Notes under the pieces: model-generated
Databases searched by the model: none
What the model was told of the DNA's origin: nothing
What the model saw: only the letters and a program-made list of their open reading frames with translations
Assembly (NCBI RefSeq): GCF_000423065.1
Contig: NZ_AUHG01000016.1
Coordinates: 62,001 to 126,000 of the forward strand
Reading direction: 5' to 3'
Length of the DNA stretch: 64,000 nucleotides
Origin: Christiangramia echinicola DSM 19838
GTDB taxonomy: Bacteria > Bacteroidota > Bacteroidia > Flavobacteriales > Flavobacteriaceae
Shown here: positions 52,606-60,301 of the stretch, one piece after another
Layout of the letters: every line of letters starts with the position of its first letter
How positions within the stretch are numbered: position 1 is the first letter of the stretch
Position numbers and translations under genes: made by a program

Positions 52606-53601
52606 CTAATCCCTGATAAAATCACTAATAAAATAAGCTAAAGCTTTCCCAACCTGGGCTGAAGTTTGCTCATCTGGTGCGGCTTCACAAATATGAAAGT
52701 AACAGCAATTTTCGTTATTTGAGGTTAGTTGAATTAAATTCCTGATTTGATCTTCTGAAAAGCCTGAAGGAGATTTAGCGCTACTTGGGAAATTTGCGAT
52801 TGCATCACAATCTAACTCAAATCCAAAATTTGAATTCCCCACCTTTTCAAGAGACTGCTCAAAACGTCTGGATAACTCGTCTGGATATTTCAACAGGTTT
52901 TCCATTAAACTAAAACTCATATTTTCTGAAGCTTCCATTTCTTCAAAAATGTATTCTGGAGTATAATTTTTTTGCAAACCAAATACCGAATATTTTCTCA
53001 AATACTGGCCTTCGATGGCATAACTAAATCCATTTCCACTATGGCGATGCTCTAGCTGTCTAAGGTCTGTATGAGCATCAATATTAATAACATTGATAGG
53101 ATCCTTCAAAGCTTTAGCCGCGCCTTTAATATTTCCGTAGGCATTATTATGTCCGCCTCCAACGATCACCGGAATTTTACCTTTAGAAATGATAAACTCA
53201 ATAAGGTCTGCAACCAGTTGGTCAATTTCTTTTACCAGATCGCCTAATTTTGCATGATAGTTAGGGTCTGAATCATCAAAATAAGAAGCTTTCTGCATCA
53301 GGTCTTTGCAGTCTAGTTCACCAAGTACAATAAGATTCTCGGGCTTATTAAATCTGTTCACCTGGATATTCAGTAAAGACGGTAAAGCAGCCTTCCAGGC
53401 ATTCGAAGTCCCTGGTTTACCATAATTAGCTCTTACTCCAATATCTTCCTGGATTCCGAAGAGAAAGTATTTAGCTGGATGTTGTTCTAATTCATCTAAA
53501 CTTTGGATAAATCCTAAATTCTCACCGAATTTCACTTCTCCTTTTCTTGTAGAGATCAGCTTTTGTATGTCTGCCGCTCTATATAGCTTTAGCCCTTTCA
53601 T
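52606..53601 (-). CDS. hutG: Formimidoylglutamase-like (arginase family) hydrolase
   Basis: 331 residues, ureohydrolase fold with a binuclear metal site: GGGHNNAYGN (His), NIDAHTDLRQLEHRHSG (Asp-x-His-x-Asp) and GFELDCDAIANFPSSAKSPSG (Asp-x-Asp). It would split N-formimidoyl-glutamate into glutamate and formamide, the last step of histidine breakdown. It is one base from hutI on the same strand, which supports the Hut role over arginase or agmatinase. hutH and hutU are not in the window. Confidence 0.88.
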   Translation of the reverse strand: MKGLKLYRAADIQKLISTRKGEVKFGENLGFIQSLDELEQHPAKYFLFGIQEDIGVRANYGKPGTSNAWKAALPSLLNIQVNRFNKPENLIVLGELDCKDLMQKASYFDDSDPNYHAKLGDLVKEIDQLVADLIEFIISKGKIPVIVGGGHNNAYGNIKGAAKALKDPINVINIDAHTDLRQLEHRHSGNGFSYAIEGQYLRKYSVFGLQKNYTPEYIFEEMEASENMSFSLMENLLKYPDELSRRFEQSLEKVGNSNFGFELDCDAIANFPSSAKSPSGFSEDQIRNLIQLTSNNENCCYFHICEAAPDEQTSAQVGKALAYFISDFIRD

Positions 53602-53602
53602 T

Positions 53603-54838
53603 TTAAACTATTTTTCCATTTATGTAAACCGATTCAATAGAGTTGGTCCCAAAGGCATAAGGTAAGAAAGTATAGGAGGGGATCTCTTTGGTAATAATGA
53701 AATTAGCAAATTTTCCTTTGGTGATACTACCGTGTGTTTCACTTAGTTCCATGGCGTAAGCTCCATTAATAGTTGCAGCATTTATAGCCTCTTCAGGAGT
53801 CATTTTCATTTTAATACAAGCCAGGGAAACTACAAGATTCATATTTCCGCTTGGTGTGCTACCGGGATTAAAATCTGTGGCCAGGGCTAATGGAAGTCCT
53901 GCATCCAGAATTCGTCGCGCAGGAGTATAAGGAATACTTAAGAATAGTGAGCAGGAGGGAAGTGCTACCGGCATGGTTTGGCTACCTTTTAAAACTTCAA
54001 TATCCTCATCATTCATTACCTCCAGGTGCTCTACACTTAGAGCATCATGTTCAACTCCGGCCTTAACACCTCCAATAGCGTTGAACTGGTTGACATGAAT
54101 TTTCGGTTTTAATCCATATTCTTTAGCTGCACTTAAAAGTCTATGGGTATCATCAAGTGAAAAATATCCTTTCTCGCAAAATATATCGATGTATTGAGCT
54201 AAATCTTCTTTGGCAACTTCAGGAAGGATCTCATTAATCACCAGATCCATATAAGCGTCAGGATCATTTTTATAATTCTTCGGAATTGCATGTGCTCCTA
54301 AAAAAGTAGATTTTACAGGAAGATCATAGTTTTCACGAAGCTTTCTTATTACTCTTAGCATTTTAAGTTCAGCTTCATCGGTTAGACCGTATCCAGATTT
54401 TATTTCGATAGCTCCGGTACCGAGTTTCATAACTTCCTCCAGCCGTTTGGCAGATTGGTCATAAACTTCATCTTCTGGAGTGTCCTGAAGCGTTTTAGCG
54501 CTGTTCAGAATTCCACCCCCGCGATTGGCGATCTCTTCATAACTTAAACCATTGATTCTATCTGCGAATTCCAGTTCTCTATTTCCGGCATATACAATAT
54601 GGGTGTGAGAATCACACCAGGTTGGTAAAACGATCTTACCAGTTGCATCAATAGTTTCGTCAGCAACTATTTCAGGAATGTTTTCCATGGAACCGTAATC
54701 TGCTATCTTATTATCTTCTATCAACAACCATGCATTCTTGATGGTAGGAAGTTCCTTCATTTCACTACCTGAAACTTTTAGAATATTTGGTTCTCTTACC
54801 TGAAGTAATTCTTTGATATTGGTTATTAATAAGTTCAT
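53603..54838 (-). CDS. hutI: Imidazolonepropionase
   Basis: Histidine catabolism enzyme opening the imidazolone ring, 411 residues, amidohydrolase fold with one metal. Motifs: CDSHTHIVYAGNRELEFADR, GGGILNSAKTLQ, GTGAIEIKSGYGLT, FLGAHAIP, HVNQFNAIGGV, LATDFNPGSTPSGNM. Length is normal. It lies upstream of hutG with one base between them, so they form a two-gene operon. Confidence 0.96.
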   Translation of the reverse strand: MNLLITNIKELLQVREPNILKVSGSEMKELPTIKNAWLLIEDNKIADYGSMENIPEIVADETIDATGKIVLPTWCDSHTHIVYAGNRELEFADRINGLSYEEIANRGGGILNSAKTLQDTPEDEVYDQSAKRLEEVMKLGTGAIEIKSGYGLTDEAELKMLRVIRKLRENYDLPVKSTFLGAHAIPKNYKNDPDAYMDLVINEILPEVAKEDLAQYIDIFCEKGYFSLDDTHRLLSAAKEYGLKPKIHVNQFNAIGGVKAGVEHDALSVEHLEVMNDEDIEVLKGSQTMPVALPSCSLFLSIPYTPARRILDAGLPLALATDFNPGSTPSGNMNLVVSLACIKMKMTPEEAINAATINGAYAMELSETHGSITKGKFANFIITKEIPSYTFLPYAFGTNSIESVYINGKIV

Positions 54839-54931
54839 TTATTTTATAGATGATCGTTCAACAATTGCTAAAAAAACAAAGATATAAACTCGTCTTAGAA
54901 TAAATAAGATCCTGTTATATCTTTAAATAAG

Positions 54932-54967
54932 AAAAGCCACGTAATTTTATAGATATACGTGGCTTTT
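54932..54967. terminator. Terminator with 12-bp perfect stem
   Basis: AAAAGCCACGTA, 12-base loop, TACGTGGCTTTT. On the minus strand it follows the PH-domain gene and ends that unit; T-rich sequence is present on both sides. It separates the adh-PH pair from hutI. Confidence 0.8.
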
Positions 54968-55048
54968 AATTATAAATAAAGCTTGATAAAATAGTTAGAT
55001 ACTAAACTTAATCAAACCTTGTTGATCTGTCCTTGTTACAGAATCTTC

Positions 55049-55426
55049 TTAGAGCGTAAACTCCGCTAATAATTTCTGAACTTCATATATATCTACCTTC
55101 TTATTAAAACGTTTGGAGATAGAAGGAGTCTGTTCTCCCGAGATCCAGATCTTTAGTTCTGCATCCAGGTCAAAACTTCCTGCTGTCTCAACACTAAACC
55201 TGGTGATACTCTTATATAAGACTGAAAAATATTCGATCTTACTGCCGGTAAGACCTTGAACGTCTACAAGGATTAATCGCTTATTTGTAAAAATAAACGT
55301 ATCCCTGATGATCTTGAAACCCGCTTCGATCTCTTCAGAAGGGATCAATAATTTACCATATTTCTCCTGAAGCGTGCTTTTATCTATTGCACCAGCATTT
55401 CCTAAAAGGGAAGAAAGTATGCTCAT
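55049..55426 (-). CDS. Bacterial PH-domain protein
   Basis: 125 residues. The pattern IRDTFIFTNKRLILVDVQGLTGSKIEYFSVLYKSITRFSVETAGSF is the bPH_1 strand array (in pieces about 40-85), ending with ISKRFNKKVDIYEVQKLLAE. No signal peptide or membrane segment. The function of these small PH proteins is unknown. It starts one base after the alcohol dehydrogenase stop, so they share a transcript. Confidence 0.85.
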   Translation of the reverse strand: MSILSSLLGNAGAIDKSTLQEKYGKLLIPSEEIEAGFKIIRDTFIFTNKRLILVDVQGLTGSKIEYFSVLYKSITRFSVETAGSFDLDAELKIWISGEQTPSISKRFNKKVDIYEVQKLLAEFTL

Positions 55427-55427
55427 A

Positions 55428-56477
55428 TTATTTCCTGATAGATTTCATATCTATAACGAATCTGTATTTTACATCAGACTTTACGACCCTGTCAAAAGCA
55501 TCATTGATATTCTGAATATCGATCATTTCAATATCTGAAACAATATCATGCTCTCCACAGAAATCCAGCATTTCCTGAGTTTCCTTAATTCCTCCGATAA
55601 GTGATCCGGCAAGTCGTTTTCTACCCATAATTAAACCTCCACCGTGAATATCTACCTCGTCAATAGCACCTACAAGGGTCATAGTTGCATCTCTTTTCAA
55701 TAACCCAACATAAGGGTTGGTGTCATGCCCTACTGGAACGGTATTCAGGATAAAATCAAAAGTGCCCTGATGTTTTTTCATCTCATCTTCATTTTTAGAG
55801 ATAAGAACTTCATCTGCACCCAATCTTTTAGCGTCTTCTGCTTTTCCAGGAGAAGTAGTGATCATTACGGTATGAGCTCCTAGCGCACTGGCAAACTTCA
55901 CACCCATATGACCTAAACCTCCAAGACCTACAACCCCAACTTTGTCGCCTTTCTTTACATTCCACTGTCTAAGCGGAGACCATGTTGTAATACCTGCACA
56001 AAGTAGTGGTGCTACCGCTTTAGTGTCCAGGTTTTCTGGTACTTTTAGAACGAATTTTTCACGTACTACGATAGATTCAGAGTAACCTCCAAAGGTATGA
56101 CCTCCCAGATGTTCATCTTTTCCATTATAAGTTGCCGTCATTCCATTTTCACAATACTGTTCCAGATCATCTTTACAGGACTGGCATTCCTGGCAGGAAT
56201 CTACCATACATCCAACCCCTACGAGATCGCCTTCTTTGTAATTTTTTACATCTTTACCAACTTCGATTACCCTACCAATGATCTCATGGCCAGGGACAAC
56301 AGGATATTTACTATTTCCCCAGTCATTTCTAACCTGGTGAATATCGCTATGACATACTCCGCAATAATCTATCTCGATCTTTACATCATTTGCTAATATT
56401 TCTCTTCTTTCAATATCAAATGGTTCCAGATCGGCGTCATTAGATTTAGCTGCATATGCATTTACATACTTCATCAT
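55428..56477 (-). CDS. Zinc-dependent alcohol dehydrogenase, cinnamyl-alcohol-dehydrogenase-like
   Basis: 349 residues, medium-chain dehydrogenase. Catalytic zinc site: CGVCHSDIHQVRNDWG and GHEIIGRV. Structural zinc site with four Cys: DSCQECQSCKDDLEQYC. NADP/NAD fold: VGVVGLGGLGHMGVKFASALG. It reduces aldehydes or oxidises alcohols; the subgroup (YjgB/AdhA type) usually prefers NADPH. The second Met (56474) may be the true start. The PH-domain gene follows it. Confidence 0.93.
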   Translation of the reverse strand: MMKYVNAYAAKSNDADLEPFDIERREILANDVKIEIDYCGVCHSDIHQVRNDWGNSKYPVVPGHEIIGRVIEVGKDVKNYKEGDLVGVGCMVDSCQECQSCKDDLEQYCENGMTATYNGKDEHLGGHTFGGYSESIVVREKFVLKVPENLDTKAVAPLLCAGITTWSPLRQWNVKKGDKVGVVGLGGLGHMGVKFASALGAHTVMITTSPGKAEDAKRLGADEVLISKNEDEMKKHQGTFDFILNTVPVGHDTNPYVGLLKRDATMTLVGAIDEVDIHGGGLIMGRKRLAGSLIGGIKETQEMLDFCGEHDIVSDIEMIDIQNINDAFDRVVKSDVKYRFVIDMKSIRK

Positions 56478-56652
56478 TTCAATTTTTTATTCAAATTGAA
56501 AGTTAGTCAAAATAGAAGGTTTCACCAGAGGCAATGGCTAAGGTTTAACTTTAATTAACTTCTGTCTCAGGTATAGAACTGGATTATTAGGCTATTACTG
56601 CATTTAGCAGAATTCTTAGTACATTAGGGCTCAATTTTTTTAATGATAATCT

Positions 56653-57801
56653 ATGAATAAGAGCAAAGGGATCAACACGATCTGTACCCATGTTGGAGAG
56701 TTAGAAGATAAGGAATTTAGAGGAGCGGTTTCTCCACTTTATATGTCTACCTCTTATGCTTTTGAAGACGTAGAGACCAAACGCTACCCCAGGTATTTTA
56801 ATACCCCTAATCAGGTGGCTTTGGCGAAGAAAATGGCAGCACTGGAGCATGGAGAAGCATCCTTGATATTTGGAAGCGGAATGGCAGCCGTAAGCACTTC
56901 CCTTATGGCATTTCTTAGAGCTGGAGATCACGTTGTATTTCAGGATTCTTTATATGGAGGGACTAGTAATCTGGCCACGGAAGAGTTCGATAAATTTGGA
57001 ATTGAATATACTTTCGCTAAAGATGCGCAAGCCGAATCTTTAAAAGATGAGATTAAGGAGAACACGAAAGTGATCTATATTGAAACACCGTCAAATCCAT
57101 TATTGGGGATAACAGATCTTGAAGCTGTAGCAAAACTGGCTAAGGAATATGAAGTGGTGAGTATGATAGATAATACTTTTGCTTCACCAGTGAATCAAAA
57201 CCCTATAGATTTTGGGATAGATGTAGTGATACATTCTGCAACTAAGTATATGGGCGGTCATAGTGATATTCTGGCTGGAACCGTTATCTCTTCTGAAGAG
57301 AATATTGAAAGGATCTTCCAAATGGCCAAGAATTTTGGTGGAAGTCTAAGTGATTATACGGTTTGGTTGTTAGAGCGTAGTATTAAAACGATGGGAATTC
57401 GAGTGAAAGCGCAGAACGAAAATGCATTGAAACTGGCAGAATTTTTAAATTCTCATCCAGAAGTTAGTCGTGTATATTATCCAGGATTGAAGAGCCACCC
57501 TAATCATGAGCTGGCTACAAGACAGATGAAAGGATTCGGTGGGATGCTGTCTTTCGAATTGAATGAAAAAATAGATGCTTCAGCATTTATGAAAGCCCTT
57601 CATTTAATTAAACCTTCCATGAGTCTGGCTGGAGTAGAAAGTACCATTCTACTGCCTTCAAAAACATCTCATGGATTGTTGAGTGAAGAGGGAAGAATGA
57701 AACAAGGTATTAAAGATAATTTGCTCAGGTTCTCTGCAGGTATAGAGGAGGTAGAAGATCTTATTGAAGATCTCAAACAAGCTATTGATAGAACAAAGTA
57801 G
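56653..57801 (+). CDS. Cystathionine gamma-synthase/lyase-family PLP enzyme
   Basis: 382 residues, Cys/Met metabolism PLP family. PLP-binding Lys198 in HSATKYMGGHSD; AALEHGEASLIFGSGMAA and DSLYGGTSNL shape the cofactor site; IETPSNPLLGI and SLAGVESTILLPSKTSHG (substrate Arg region) follow. Synthase, lyase or methionine gamma-lyase cannot be separated by eye. It may feed cysteine toward bacillithiol, since bshB1 follows 48 bases later on the same strand, though that link is inference. Confidence 0.92.
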   Translation: MNKSKGINTICTHVGELEDKEFRGAVSPLYMSTSYAFEDVETKRYPRYFNTPNQVALAKKMAALEHGEASLIFGSGMAAVSTSLMAFLRAGDHVVFQDSLYGGTSNLATEEFDKFGIEYTFAKDAQAESLKDEIKENTKVIYIETPSNPLLGITDLEAVAKLAKEYEVVSMIDNTFASPVNQNPIDFGIDVVIHSATKYMGGHSDILAGTVISSEENIERIFQMAKNFGGSLSDYTVWLLERSIKTMGIRVKAQNENALKLAEFLNSHPEVSRVYYPGLKSHPNHELATRQMKGFGGMLSFELNEKIDASAFMKALHLIKPSMSLAGVESTILLPSKTSHGLLSEEGRMKQGIKDNLLRFSAGIEEVEDLIEDLKQAIDRTK

Positions 57802-57849
57802 AGCACTAAATTATATTTGACCGATTGAATAAATTATAAATACGAACAA

Positions 57850-58566
57850 ATGAAATTAGATATACTGGCGGTGGGAGCACATCCAGACGATGTTGAATTG
57901 AGCTGCTCAGGAACCATAGCGAAAGAAGTAGATCGCGGAAAAAAAGTTGGAATACTTGACCTAACCAGAGGAGAGCTTGGTACAAGGGGATCGGCTGAAA
58001 TTCGAGATAAAGAAGCAAAAGCAGCTGCTGAAATTCTGGGAGTGGTGATGCGTCATAACCTTGAATTTAGTGATGGTTTTTTTGAGAATAATACCGCGCA
58101 TAAATTAGAGATCATAAAGATCCTTAGAAAATACAAGCCGGAGATCGTTTTATGTAATGCTATTGAAGATCGCCATATAGATCATGGGAAAGGAGCTAAA
58201 TTAGTAAGTGAAGCCTGTTTCCTTAGTGGTTTAAGGAAGATCGAAACCATTATGAACGGGAATAAACAGGAAGCCTGGAGACCTAAACATGTGTTTCATT
58301 ATATACAATGGAAAAACCTGAAACCTGATTTTGTAGTGGATATTTCAGGTTATTTAGATAAAAAAGTTGAATCTGTATTGGCTTACCGATCCCAGTTTTT
58401 TGACGAAAAAAGTAACGAACCAGAAACGCCGATTTCCAGCAGTAACTTTCTGGATAGCATCACTTACCGAGCTCAGGATATGGGGAGACTTATTAATAAA
58501 GAACATGCAGAAGGCTTTAATGTTGATCGCAATGTGGCAGTAGATTCTATCTTCGACCTTATTTAA
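57850..58566 (+). CDS. bshB1: Bacillithiol biosynthesis deacetylase BshB1
   Basis: 238 residues, PIG-L/LmbE zinc deacetylase. Zinc motif AHPDD (His11, Asp13, Asp14) in LAVGAHPDDVELSCSGTI, DLTRGELGTRGSAEIR (the conserved BshB segment), DRHIDHGKGAKLVSEACFLSGL with a third zinc His. It removes acetate from N-acetylglucosaminyl malate on the way to bacillithiol, the low-molecular-weight thiol of many Bacteroidota and Bacillota. A TATATTTG -7-like box lies at 57812-57819, but the nearest TTG gives a 24-base spacer, longer than usual. Confidence 0.93.
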   Translation: MKLDILAVGAHPDDVELSCSGTIAKEVDRGKKVGILDLTRGELGTRGSAEIRDKEAKAAAEILGVVMRHNLEFSDGFFENNTAHKLEIIKILRKYKPEIVLCNAIEDRHIDHGKGAKLVSEACFLSGLRKIETIMNGNKQEAWRPKHVFHYIQWKNLKPDFVVDISGYLDKKVESVLAYRSQFFDEKSNEPETPISSSNFLDSITYRAQDMGRLINKEHAEGFNVDRNVAVDSIFDLI

Positions 58567-58579
58567 TTGAAAATTTTTC

Positions 58580-58610
58580 TTTGCGAAATAGTTGAAATAA
58601 CTTACATTTG
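58580..58610 (+). promoter_or_regulatory. Canonical promoter of tRNA-His
   Basis: TTTG (58580-58583), 19-base spacer, TACATTTG (58603-58610): a full match to the Bacteroidota consensus. Transcription would begin near 58616, about 12 bases before the tRNA. Confidence 0.8.
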
Positions 58611-58627
58611 CATCCGCTAATCAAATG

Positions 58628-58701
58628 GTGGTTGTAGCTCAGCTGGTTAGAGCGCCGGATTGTGGTTCCGGAGGTCGCCGGTTCGAAACCGGTCTTCCAC
58701 C
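58628..58701 (+). tRNA. tRNA-His (anticodon GTG)
   Basis: Full cloverleaf. D-arm GCTC/GAGC with AGCTGGTTA loop, anticodon stem CCGGA/TCCGG with loop TTGTGGT (anticodon 58662-58664), T-arm GCCGG/CCGGT with TTCGAAA. Acceptor GTGGTTG/CTTCCAC pairs at five of seven positions, with two U-U mismatches at pairs 5-68 and 6-67. The discriminator is C73, and a G sits at the -1 position (58627), as expected for tRNA-His. The 3' CCA is not encoded. Confidence 0.95.
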
Positions 58702-58709
58702 CTTCAATA

Positions 58710-58736
58710 AAAACCCTCAGTTTTACTGGGGGTTTT
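58710..58736 (+). terminator. Terminator after tRNA-His
   Basis: AAAACCCTCAG, TTTTA loop, CTGGGGGTTTT: eleven pairs with one T-G wobble, ending in T-rich sequence. It ends the single-tRNA transcript. Confidence 0.82.
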
Positions 58737-58890
58737 GTCGTTTATATACTCTTTGTTTTAATTTTCCCCGTTTCTTTGACGACTGATCTTTGAGGAAATT
58801 CCGAATGAATATAAAGCTTAAGAAGGTTTTTTGATGAATTCATTCAGATTTCAAACAACGAAATCCTATTTTTACCAAAATCATTTTTCC

Positions 58891-59664
58891 ATGAATTCCA
58901 GAGAACAACAATTAAAAGCCTTTGATAGATTATTGACCATTATGGATGAGCTTCGAGAGCAATGTCCGTGGGATAGAAAGCAAACTATGGAGTCTTTAAG
59001 GCATCTTACAATTGAAGAAACCTACGAGTTGGGCGATGCCATCCTGGATAAGGATATGGAGGAGATCAAAAAGGAATTAGGGGATGTTTTATTGCATCTG
59101 GTCTTTTATGCTAAAATAGGAAGTGAGACCAATGATTTTGATATTGCCGATGTGGCCAATAGTATTTGCGATAAACTCATAGATCGCCATCCGCATATCT
59201 ACGGAGATGTAAAAGTTGAAGACGAGGAAGAAGTGAAAAGGAACTGGGAAAATCTAAAACTCAAAGAAGGTAAAAAAAGTGTTCTGGAAGGAGTGCCCAG
59301 ATCTTTACCTTCAATAGTAAAAGCAAATCGTATCCAGGATAAAGTAGCCGGTGTAGGTTTCGACTGGGAAGAACCGCAACAAGTCTTTGAAAAACTTAAG
59401 GAAGAGTTGGAAGAACTTCAACATGAGATTAGCATGGATAATAAGGATGAAATAGAAGCCGAATTTGGCGATGTTCTCTTCTCTATGGTAAACTATGCCA
59501 GATTCCTGAATGTAAACCCGGAGAACGCCTTAGAAAGGACTAATAAGAAGTTTATTAAACGCTTCCAGTACCTGGAAGGTAAAGCAAAAGAAAATAACAA
59601 GGCTTTAAAGGACATGACTCTGGCAGAGATGGATGTTTTCTGGAATGAAGCTAAAACACAATGA
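58891..59664 (+). CDS. mazG: Nucleoside triphosphate pyrophosphohydrolase MazG
   Basis: House-cleaning NTP pyrophosphatase, about 257 residues from ATG 58891. That start gives MNSREQQLKAFDRLLTIMDE, the normal MazG opening; the frame extends 20 codons further to a TTG without family likeness. Two MazG domains: first CPWDRKQTMESLRHLTIEETYEL with KKELGDVLLHLVFYA (Glu and Asp metal ligands), second KLKEELEELQHEI and EIEAEFGDVLFSMVNYARF. Its stop directly abuts the stop of a convergent methyltransferase. Confidence 0.95.
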   Translation: MNSREQQLKAFDRLLTIMDELREQCPWDRKQTMESLRHLTIEETYELGDAILDKDMEEIKKELGDVLLHLVFYAKIGSETNDFDIADVANSICDKLIDRHPHIYGDVKVEDEEEVKRNWENLKLKEGKKSVLEGVPRSLPSIVKANRIQDKVAGVGFDWEEPQQVFEKLKEELEELQHEISMDNKDEIEAEFGDVLFSMVNYARFLNVNPENALERTNKKFIKRFQYLEGKAKENNKALKDMTLAEMDVFWNEAKTQ

Positions 59665-60297
59665 TCAGGCAGAGAAGACGATAATACCATTTTTTATCTC
59701 CAGATCTGAAAACTGTAAATTCTCCCTGATCCATTCAAGAGTTTCACGACTATAAAAAAATACGTGAGTCTTGTCATTTTTATATTGCCAGTTGTGGAAA
59801 TCTATCGTCTCCTTCCAGACTTCAGTTTTACAGTATAATTTTCCCTGTTCTTTGAGTAATGAGCGCAGTAATTTAAACTCTTTTAACGGATTTTTAAAAT
59901 GCTCCATTACCTCACAGCAGATTATAAAATCAACACTGTTCTCTAAAACCTTTTTATTAGGTTGGAAATAGAGATCAAAAAGTGATATCTGGAATCCAGA
60001 TTTTTTTAATTCTGAAGTGATTACAGGTCCCGTGCCACATCCAAAATCGAGACCGATTGAGTCTGAACTAAAGTCGGTTTTTATCTGTTCAACTACAGGT
60101 GAAACAAAGTTAATATAGCCGGGGTCATTCACATCATTATTGTGTAAACTATACCTGAACTTTTCGGCCTCTGGGGTAAGATAATTCTCAGGGGAAAGTA
60201 AAATTGCCTTGCAACCTGTGCATTGCACATATACCCTTTCATCTGCTTTTTCAAACTCACGGGTAGTGCAATTGCATAAACTGCAAGGCATTTTCAT
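59665..60297 (-). CDS. Class I SAM-dependent methyltransferase with N-terminal Cys cluster
   Basis: 210 residues. The N-terminus has CSLCNC and CTGC pairs (about 5-10 and 27-30), a probable zinc ribbon. The SAM-binding part begins SIGLDFGCGTGPV (motif I), then ICCEVMEHFKNP (motif IV-like) and YFYSRETLEWI near the end. This is the Methyltransf_23 type; the substrate is unknown. It starts a few bases after the DUF349 stop on the same strand, so they may be co-transcribed. Confidence 0.85.
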   Translation of the reverse strand: MKMPCSLCNCTTREFEKADERVYVQCTGCKAILLSPENYLTPEAEKFRYSLHNNDVNDPGYINFVSPVVEQIKTDFSSDSIGLDFGCGTGPVITSELKKSGFQISLFDLYFQPNKKVLENSVDFIICCEVMEHFKNPLKEFKLLRSLLKEQGKLYCKTEVWKETIDFHNWQYKNDKTHVFFYSRETLEWIRENLQFSDLEIKNGIIVFSA

Positions 60298-60301
60298 TTT
60301 A

